DNA from: a virus
Direction: 5' to 3' (one strand)
Virus record (IMG/VR): IMGVR_UViG_3300037502_002863
Span: 1 to 38,189 of that record
Length of the DNA: 38,189 nt
Made by a program: the position numbers and the translations under genes. This document shows, in pieces, positions 30,867 to 36,226 of this stretch. Below the pieces are notes generated by a model, which was not told the origin of the DNA, searched no databases, and saw only the letters and a program-made list of their open reading frames with translations. Within the stretch, counting starts at the first letter, position 1, and each line of letters begins with the position of its first letter.

Positions 30867-31080
30867 GTTCTTCATTAACATTACATTAAGGGAGTAAACT
30901 TTCACGAGGCTCTAAATGAAGAACCCTGGGTTCGTGTAGTTTGTCTCCATTGGACGCATGATCTCATAACTCATGTGCCTTTGGAGCCTTGACCGCCCGA
31001 ATCTCACGGGTTTCCAATTGGCCAAGACTCGCGGATCCTTTTCTGCTTTTGACATACTTTGGATCTACTATCTCAGTTTC
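30867..31080 (-). ncRNA. Candidate structured RNA (or 47-residue ORF) in a 314-nt gap
   Basis: On the minus strand several helices are possible: GTTTC/GAAAC near the start, CTTGGCC/GGTCAAG (31026-31020 with 30994-30988), CTCCA/TGGAG with an inner CATGA/TCATG, CACGA/TCGTG (30936-30903), and a perfect 10-bp repeat GTTCTTCATT/AATGAAGAAC (30924-30915 with 30876-30867). A TATATATTATAC stretch upstream could be its -10. An ORF of 47 codons (30912-31055, MSKAEKDPRVLANW...) spans the core but has no ribosome binding site and is much richer in G/C at third positions than its neighbours. The helix density favours RNA. I do not recognise the family. Confidence 0.4.
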
Positions 31081-31137
31081 TTTGCGAAACGTATAATATA
31101 TAGTTCATATCTAAAAAATCAATACTAAAATAGGCGA

Positions 31138-31527
31138 TTATCGACGCATTTTGGCAATATCTTTCGCCTGTTCATTACTAAAAATTGGAACTGCATTGCT
31201 TTTATGCATAGTTCCAATACCTTTAATCATTGTACCTGTATAGACTTTATCAGGTGTTTTTAAACATGGACCGCCGGTAAATGGCAAACTATTAATCTTA
31301 GGTGTTTCTCTTCGATATGCACTAACTTTTGGTGGAATATAATTACCTGCAGTCATAGCACGTTTACGTTTTTTTTCTTCAGCTTCAACACCCCAACGTT
31401 TTTGAAGATTTTTCCAAGACTCTTCAAGTTCACGTGCCTTTCGTGCCGCTTCAGCGTTTCGAAATTTTTGTTTGCCTTTTTTCTTTCCAGTAGTGGAGAG
31501 CCAAGGACCTTCTAAGTGCATTGTCAT
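31138..31527 (-). CDS. Basic hypothetical protein
   Basis: This protein has 129 residues from ATG 31527. It begins TMHLEGPWLSTTGKKKGKQKF and is strongly basic through a helical stretch (about 22-60) with a Gly/Pro-rich second half. No domain is recognised. The first ATG follows the -10 hexamer TATACT by exactly 6 nt, which would give a leaderless message; a second ATG (31521) has AAGGA in front of it but that would lie at or before the transcription start. The start is therefore uncertain by two codons. Confidence 0.65.
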   Translation of the reverse strand: MTMHLEGPWLSTTGKKKGKQKFRNAEAARKARELEESWKNLQKRWGVEAEEKKRKRAMTAGNYIPPKVSAYRRETPKINSLPFTGGPCLKTPDKVYTGTMIKGIGTMHKSNAVPIFSNEQAKDIAKMRR

Positions 31528-31533
31528 ATCCTT

Positions 31534-31562
31534 AGTATACGTTCACTAGTAGGATATGTCAA
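31534..31562 (-). promoter_or_regulatory. Near-consensus promoter abutting a start codon
   Basis: Minus strand TTGACA (31562-31557), 17-nt spacer, TATACT (31539-31534), then AAGGAT and the ATG at 31527. Confidence 0.8.
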
Positions 31563-31581
31563 ATTATTTGAGCTAGATAAG

Positions 31582-31920
31582 TTATGTTTTGAAGCTTTTG
31601 GAGACGGAATAAAGTAATTCTTCTAAGTCATAATACTTGTATTTTTCGCCCAATTCAAATTCAACATCGGGAGCTGTTTCCCAATCATTAATGCCCAAAA
31701 GTTCAAAGGCTTCTCGTTTGCTTATAGGCTCATTTCGCATATGACTGACCCAGACCACTGTCATCATCGCACAAATAAAAACTTTTTTGTCTTCGTATAT
31801 ACCGTATAGTTCACACCATTCTACTGTTTGTTTAAGATAATAATCAATATCTTCTACACGGTTTTCTAATTGACTTATCCAGTGTTGTGTATCTTCACGG
31901 GACCAATACTTTGTTGTCAT
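31582..31920 (-). CDS. Hypothetical protein coupled to iscA
   Basis: This protein has 112 residues, acidic, and mostly helical. It begins [19 protein letters not shown] and contains [42 protein letters not shown]. Two Cys lie about 15 residues apart. Its ATG overlaps the iscA stop (31917-31920), so it is co-translated with the Fe-S assembly genes and might be an accessory or a target. No family is recognised. Confidence 0.6.
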   Translation of the reverse strand: MTTKYWSREDTQHWISQLENRVEDIDYYLKQTVEWCELYGIYEDKKVFICAMMTVVWVSHMRNEPISKREAFELLGINDWETAPDVEFELGEKYKYYDLEELLYSVSKSFKT

Positions 31921-32237
31921 ACCCTAAAACTTTCACCACAGCCGCAACGATCACGTTCATTTGGATTTATAAAATCAAAACCTTCATTAAGGCCGGTTTT
32001 TACCCAATCCATCTTAACTCCATCTAAATATGCTAAACTTTTTGGATCTACGAATATGTGTATGTTATGACTAACAAAACTCATATCTTCAGATTTTGGT
32101 ATATCAACATACTCAATGGCATAAGCAAGGCCTGAACAACCAGTAGTCTTTACTCCTAACCTTATTCCTAAACCCTTGCCCCTACGTTCTAAATTTTGTT
32201 TAACTTTAGATGCCGCAAGTTCAGTTAATGAGATCAT
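31917..32237 (-). CDS. Iron-sulfur assembly protein, IscA/ErpA (HesB) family
   Basis: This protein has 106 residues, the usual length. The three ligand cysteines are present: TTGCSGLAY (C34) and RCGCGESF (C98, C100). A-type carriers accept a cluster from IscU and pass it to target enzymes. The start overlaps the iscU end by 17 nt in another frame. Candidate phage targets are not obvious in the window; host ferredoxin for the bilin reductase is a possible client. Whether it is IscA or ErpA cannot be told by eye. Confidence 0.92.
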   Translation of the reverse strand: MISLTELAASKVKQNLERRGKGLGIRLGVKTTGCSGLAYAIEYVDIPKSEDMSFVSHNIHIFVDPKSLAYLDGVKMDWVKTGLNEGFDFINPNERDRCGCGESFRV

Positions 32238-32610
32238 GTTTTTCTCTATAATCCTTTATGGCTGCTTGAATTGCATCTTCTGCTAGGATAGAACAATGTA
32301 TTTTAACCGGAGGGAGCGCAAGCTCTGTTGCAATCTCACTATTCTTAATTTGTCCTGCTTGGTCAAGTGTTTTGCCCTTAAGCCACTCAGTGACCAGTGA
32401 ACTGCTCGCAATAGCACTTCCGCAACCATAAGTTTTAAACTTAGCGTCTTCAATAATACCATGGTCATTTACCTTAATTTGTAATTTCATTACGTCGCCG
32501 CAGGCCGGGGCTCCCACCATACCAGTACCAATGTTAGCATCAGTTTTATCAAAGCTACCAACGTTGCGAGGATTTTCGTAATGATCTATAACTTTGTCGC
32601 TATATGCCAT
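32221..32610 (-). CDS. iscU: Iron-sulfur cluster scaffold IscU
   Basis: This protein has 129 residues. All functional residues of IscU are conserved at the E. coli positions: C37 and D39 (GAPACGDV), C63 (YGCGSAIAS), H105 and C106. The HscA-binding LPPVK motif is at 99-103, so the phage scaffold could dock host HscA. It builds 2Fe-2S clusters with sulfur from a cysteine desulfurase; no iscS is in the window. Its ATG shares a base with the stop of the small basic protein upstream (TAATG). Confidence 0.95.
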   Translation of the reverse strand: MAYSDKVIDHYENPRNVGSFDKTDANIGTGMVGAPACGDVMKLQIKVNDHGIIEDAKFKTYGCGSAIASSSLVTEWLKGKTLDQAGQIKNSEIATELALPPVKIHCSILAEDAIQAAIKDYREKHDLIN

Positions 32611-32744
32611 TATTTCTTCCTTCTAACGTGACTGCCCTTTACCTGAACAGTCTTAGTTGTAGTCCCACCCTTGTACTTTTTAGTTACAGTACGAGTGTGG
32701 GGCTTTCGATTGTGTGGTTTAATAGATTTACGTGTAGTTGCCAT
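32610..32744 (-). CDS. Small very basic protein, 44 residues
   Basis: The product is rich in Lys, Arg, Thr and His (MATTRKSIKPHNRKPHTRT... ending HVRRKK), which suggests nucleic acid binding. GAGGGA lies 8 nt before the ATG. That site sits in and beside the loop of an 8-bp inverted repeat (AATTGTTC/GAACAATT, 32747-32754 with 32765-32772). A GATAAATA late octamer lies just upstream (about 32773-32780). Its TAA overlaps the iscU ATG. Confidence 0.6.
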   Translation of the reverse strand: MATTRKSIKPHNRKPHTRTVTKKYKGGTTTKTVQVKGSHVRRKK

Positions 32745-32782
32745 AAAATTGTTCCCTCAAATGTGAACAATTATATTTATCG

Positions 32783-32983
32783 TTATTTTCCAGCAGATTC
32801 TTTACGAGCGTTTTTAACTGCTGTAACGTCGTTACGTACTTCTTTACAGAGTTTGGCTAACTCTTGTAAGTGCTTACGAACACGAGTACCGGCAGCGCCA
32901 ACTTCTTTATCATAAAACTTTTCGAAGTCACCTTCCATTGCTTCTACGATTTTTTGAAAATCTACGATTCTGTTTGTTGTCAT
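32783..32983 (-). CDS. Histone H1-like protein (Hc1 family)
   Basis: This protein has 66 residues. The pattern FEKFYDKEVGAAGTRVRKHLQELAKLCKEVRNDVTAVKNAR matches the N-terminal helical domain of the Hc1 histone-like family (FYxKxxAAGTRxRKxLQ), found in Chlamydia, Bacteroidetes and various phages. The Lys-rich tail of true Hc1 is missing, so DNA compaction is less certain than binding. AAGGAG is a clear ribosome binding site. It may coat phage or host DNA. Confidence 0.8.
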   Translation of the reverse strand: MTTNRIVDFQKIVEAMEGDFEKFYDKEVGAAGTRVRKHLQELAKLCKEVRNDVTAVKNARKESAGK

Positions 32984-33003
32984 AATAAGTCTCCTTGTAT
33001 TTT

Positions 33004-33597
33004 TTAATTATCTGAACCGACTATCAGTTCATAAATTTCTCTCCAGTTTTTTACTCTGGGTATTTTTGGATCTGTAAAATCCATGTTATGTCCGTGTTCC
33101 ATCAGTAAAGGTTTAAGACCCATTTCTAATCCAACCTGACAATTTACAATTTTATCTTCAATCCACCAAAGGTCTTTACCTTCGTATTTTCTAAGTACAT
33201 CATCTTTATCTGCACCAGTGTCTAAAAATATAAATTTTTCAAATGCAGTTTTTCCAAAAAGTTTTTGCAAATTCATTTTGCGTAACTCTTGTGCATTTTC
33301 ATCTTTACTTAGACTTGTAATACAGTGAAAAATATAGCCATGTTCTTCATGTAATCTCTTAACATAAAACATGGCATCACGTAGTGGGGGGAGAAAGCCT
33401 ATGGCAGCACTCTCATTGAATATTTTAATTAATTTTCGTCCTTGTTCTGGATCTATGCCGTATCGTTTTCCAATGTTGTATTTGAATTGTCCACCATCAA
33501 CTTTGCTAAATCCATGAGTCTGGAGATAAACATCAAAAGCATACTCCCAATCCAATAAAACGCCATCTGCATCAGTCAAAATGATTTTTTTCTTCAT
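33004..33597 (-). CDS. HAD-family hydrolase (5'(3')-deoxyribonucleotidase-like)
   Basis: This protein has 197 residues. HAD motif I is at the N-terminus (LTDADGVLLDWE, with the DxDG nucleophile pair); motif II is the Thr/Ser in CITSLS; motif IV is near WWIEDKIVNC. The layout resembles phage nucleotidase-type HADs linked to nucleotide pools, which fits the nearby nrd genes. The substrate is not shown by sequence. The ATG lies 6 nt after TATGCT, so the message may be leaderless. Confidence 0.75.
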   Translation of the reverse strand: MKKKIILTDADGVLLDWEYAFDVYLQTHGFSKVDGGQFKYNIGKRYGIDPEQGRKLIKIFNESAAIGFLPPLRDAMFYVKRLHEEHGYIFHCITSLSKDENAQELRKMNLQKLFGKTAFEKFIFLDTGADKDDVLRKYEGKDLWWIEDKIVNCQVGLEMGLKPLLMEHGHNMDFTDPKIPRVKNWREIYELIVGSDN

Positions 33598-33603
33598 GCT
33601 CTA

Positions 33604-33632
33604 AGCATAACGACATTTTTTTGAAAAGTCAA
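33604..33632 (-). promoter_or_regulatory. Promoter abutting the HAD gene start codon
   Basis: Minus strand TTGACT (33632-33627), 17-nt spacer, TATGCT (33609-33604), then TAGAGC and the ATG at 33597. Confidence 0.7.
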
Positions 33633-33633
33633 C

Positions 33634-33930
33634 TTAATTGGCAAATACGTTTGGGGAGCCGGAAGTGATAGAACCTGCATCGGCAGAATCTCCAACTCTT
33701 CCGATGGCTTTGTTGTTCACAAATACATTACCGGACCCAACATTAACAACAGCAGTATGAGAGACTGAACAGCCACGACCAGTAAGTCTATGGACAACAG
33801 TTGGATCCCCCTGTCGTTCTATTCCTATGTTATTGGCAAAAACATTGGTAGACGGGCCAGTCAAAGTGGTTGTGCCATCACACCCGTGTCCTGTTGCAAT
33901 TGAGTCTCCAATTCTTGCTACTGCTGGCAT
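33634..33930 (-). CDS. PAAR-domain spike-tip protein
   Basis: This protein has 98 residues, the size of a single PAAR domain. It has MPAVARIGDSIATGHGCDG, repeated beta-hairpins with NVFANN and NVFVNNK, VGDSADAG, and His/Cys residues (H14, C16, H46, C53, H57) suited to hold the tip metal ion. In T4 the equivalent protein (gp5.4) sharpens the tip of the tail spike that pierces the outer membrane. It starts on the last base of the preceding gene. It is the clearest virion structural gene in the window. Confidence 0.9.
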   Translation of the reverse strand: MPAVARIGDSIATGHGCDGTTTLTGPSTNVFANNIGIERQGDPTVVHRLTGRGCSVSHTAVVNVGSGNVFVNNKAIGRVGDSADAGSITSGSPNVFAN

Positions 33931-34220
33931 TATGCTAGTTTGATCCCTGTGGTTGCTTGGATAAACTGATCGGCAAAATTTTTGTCAGTTGCTTCTGATA
34001 CAGCTACTACAGATTTGGATATTTTAACCTCCTTATCTGGATTGACTGTAAACAAATATGGCATCAGTGCAGGACCATTTGGGCCCATGCCTACTACCAT
34101 TGGACGATGTATTTTATAAAACAACGGCCCATCTTCTATCAATTTACCAATTAATTCTTCACCGCTTGTAAGTTTGAAAGTGATTACTTCACCTTCTGAT
34201 ACGCCTTTATCAATTAACAT
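33930..34220 (-). CDS. Small beta-rich protein, LSm-like
   Basis: This protein has 96 residues. The N-terminus GEVITFKLTSGEELIGKLIEDGPLFYKIHRP is a run of beta strands resembling the Sm/LSm-type small barrel. A Gly/Pro-rich loop (MGPNGPALMPYLF) and a C-terminal helix (DKNFADQFIQATTGI) follow. This type of protein occurs in T4-like marine phages, but its role is not known to me. It lies between glutaredoxin and PAAR with overlaps or 2-nt gaps. Confidence 0.55.
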   Translation of the reverse strand: MLIDKGVSEGEVITFKLTSGEELIGKLIEDGPLFYKIHRPMVVGMGPNGPALMPYLFTVNPDKEVKISKSVVAVSEATDKNFADQFIQATTGIKLA

Positions 34221-34222
34221 TT

Positions 34223-34447
34223 TTATCCTTTTAAGTGCTGTCTAAGTTCTGTAAAACCGCCTATTAATTTATCGTCTAAAAAAATCTGTGGAACGGTCCT
34301 GGCTGTAGGTACTGCTTCTAGTAAATCTTCTCTAGTGTATCCCTCACCAATTTTACGTTCTTCAAATTCAATTCCTTTTTGTTTTAACAAGGCTTTAGCC
34401 TGGTCACAAAATGGACAATTATACTTACTCCAAACTATTGCTTTCAT
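34223..34447 (-). CDS. Glutaredoxin
   Basis: This protein has 74 residues. The redox site is C11-P-F-C14 (NCPFCDQ), the cis-Pro loop is TVPQIFLDD, and the GG motif (IGGFTEL) closes the glutathione site. It would reduce phage ribonucleotide reductase, whose genes lie directly upstream (nrdB ends 13 nt away). It is coupled to the reductase operon and probably takes electrons from host glutathione. Confidence 0.93.
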   Translation of the reverse strand: MKAIVWSKYNCPFCDQAKALLKQKGIEFEERKIGEGYTREDLLEAVPTARTVPQIFLDDKLIGGFTELRQHLKG

Positions 34448-34460
34448 TTTATTCTCTTTC

Positions 34461-35561
34461 TTAAATGCTAGGAAGTTCGTCGTAGTCTAGTTCATCACTC
34501 ATAACACCAATAACATAATTGGTTGATTCGCTTTCTTGCAACGCAGTTTGTTTCTTACTTGTGTCACTATGTTTATTAAACCAAGGGATAGGTGTAGTTT
34601 TAGGAGCATGTTCCCAATACTTAATACCAATCTGTTTAAGCGCATCAAACGCAGTAAAGTCAACAAAGTCTTTTAGAATGTTGGCGTTAAGACCAATCAC
34701 AGGACCTAATTTAAACAAGTAATCTGCCCAACCCTTTTCTTCTGCAATAACATCTTTATAAATTTGAATGACTTCGTTTTGACACTCTTGTGCAATCTTA
34801 GCAAAACGAGGATCTTCCTTAACTACTTGGTTAATTATATAGGCTGTCCAGCCTTTATGCAATAGTTCATCTTGTAATATTAAACTAATAATGTTACCAT
34901 TTCCAATAAAGATTTTATTTTCAACCATTGCTAATGATGTAGCAAATGAAACCATAAAGCGGAATGCTTCTAATGCATAGCTGGCATGTAAGGCCAGGTA
35001 TATAGCTCTGATGTGTTCTTCTTCAGTAACCTTTTCGCCTAGCTCTTTACGACAATTAATTAAGTGTAGTCGGTCATAGTAACCGCCAACACTTGAGGCC
35101 ATGTCCACAATTTCTTGTGTATCATGTATAGTATTAAACACCTCTTTAGGCACATTGTAGATATTGCGAATGATATGACTGTAACTGCGACTATGGATGT
35201 TTGTTTCAAAAAATGTCCAATTATAAACTAAAGATTCTAACTCAGGTAAACTAACTACAGGCGTAAAAATTTGACTTGGTCCACGACCTTGTAAACTATC
35301 TAAGGCTGTTTGACGTAGTAGGTTACTGGTAAAAATATGTTTAACTGCATCACTTGCATCTTTAAAATCATTTGCGTCTTTACTGAGACTTATTTCTTCA
35401 GGTACCCAATAAAAGCCACGTGCAGTAGTTTCAAAATCTACGATCTTTTTATATTTTACTTCTTCAAAACGTTGTATAGTAACAGGCCCAGCAGGGTCAA
35501 GAAACATTTTACGATTTAGATAGTCTGTCTTTGTTTTTAAATTATATTGTTGTTTACTCAT
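34461..35561 (-). CDS. nrdB: Ribonucleoside-diphosphate reductase small subunit, class Ia
   Basis: This protein has 366 residues. The di-iron ligands and radical Tyr are found in LLRQTALDSLQG (D88), FFETNIHSRSYSH (E119, H123, Y127), and later ALEAFRF and LQDELLH. Relative to E. coli NrdB (E115, H118, Y122) there is one extra residue between the Glu and the His. The C-terminal tail (DELDYDELPSI) is the acidic peptide that docks to NrdA. It provides the Tyr radical for dNTP synthesis. ATG 35561 overlaps the aldolase stop (ATGA). Confidence 0.95.
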   Translation of the reverse strand: MSKQQYNLKTKTDYLNRKMFLDPAGPVTIQRFEEVKYKKIVDFETTARGFYWVPEEISLSKDANDFKDASDAVKHIFTSNLLRQTALDSLQGRGPSQIFTPVVSLPELESLVYNWTFFETNIHSRSYSHIIRNIYNVPKEVFNTIHDTQEIVDMASSVGGYYDRLHLINCRKELGEKVTEEEHIRAIYLALHASYALEAFRFMVSFATSLAMVENKIFIGNGNIISLILQDELLHKGWTAYIINQVVKEDPRFAKIAQECQNEVIQIYKDVIAEEKGWADYLFKLGPVIGLNANILKDFVDFTAFDALKQIGIKYWEHAPKTTPIPWFNKHSDTSKKQTALQESESTNYVIGVMSDELDYDELPSI

Positions 35562-36226
35562 TTATAGTTTCCTGATGCAAGTACAATCTTACAAATGTGT
35601 TCTAATCTTTCTATATGTTCATAGGCACGCCATGGACTGGTATCGATTGCAACAACTCCGTGCCCTTTGATGCCTACTATATCATAAGCAATATTTCCAT
35701 CTCTATCTAATTTTAAATTCTTATGACACTGGTCTGCAAGCTCTTGACTAATTGGTGGTACGTCTCCAACATTGGGTGCTACCTTTGTATAACGATTAAG
35801 TTCTGGAAAGTCATTACTAATCTTACTTAAATCAATACCGGCATGCATGGCAGCAATACAATATGTAGGATGTACATGAACAACTACTCGAACTTCATTT
35901 GCATGTTGCCCCATTTCTTTTTGTAGTCCAAAGTGAAGTGGAATTTCTCCACTTGGTTTTAACCCATCACTAATAGTAGTGTAAGGTAATTCTTTCCAAC
36001 CATATCGATCTGCTAATAACCCTGTACCAGTTTCATTCCATGTTAAGGGAGGCTTAATTAAAATCTTCTTAAACTGATCTGGTTGTAGAGTCTGCTTACG
36101 TACACCACTTGGTGTGATGTAGAAATGATCACGGTCGTGATGACGAATACTAACATTGCCATCACGGCTGGTAATCCAGTTACGCTTATAAGCGTCTACC
36201 ATTATATCACATATAGTTTCTAACAT
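35558..36226 (-). CDS. Class II aldolase/adducin family protein
   Basis: This protein has 222 residues, the usual size. It has SRDGNVSIR (20-28), ITPSGV (37-42), the catalytic Glu in PSGEIPLH (E94), and zinc ligands HVH (H117, H119) with GIKGHG (H189). Family members include L-fuculose-phosphate aldolase, ribulose-5-phosphate 4-epimerase and methylthioribulose dehydratase; which one is not clear by eye. It lies between nrdA and nrdB with overlaps on both sides, so it is made with the reductase. It may draw sugar phosphates into or out of the pentose pool used for nucleotides. Confidence 0.85.
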   Translation of the reverse strand: MLETICDIMVDAYKRNWITSRDGNVSIRHHDRDHFYITPSGVRKQTLQPDQFKKILIKPPLTWNETGTGLLADRYGWKELPYTTISDGLKPSGEIPLHFGLQKEMGQHANEVRVVVHVHPTYCIAAMHAGIDLSKISNDFPELNRYTKVAPNVGDVPPISQELADQCHKNLKLDRDGNIAYDIVGIKGHGVVAIDTSPWRAYEHIERLEHICKIVLASGNYK

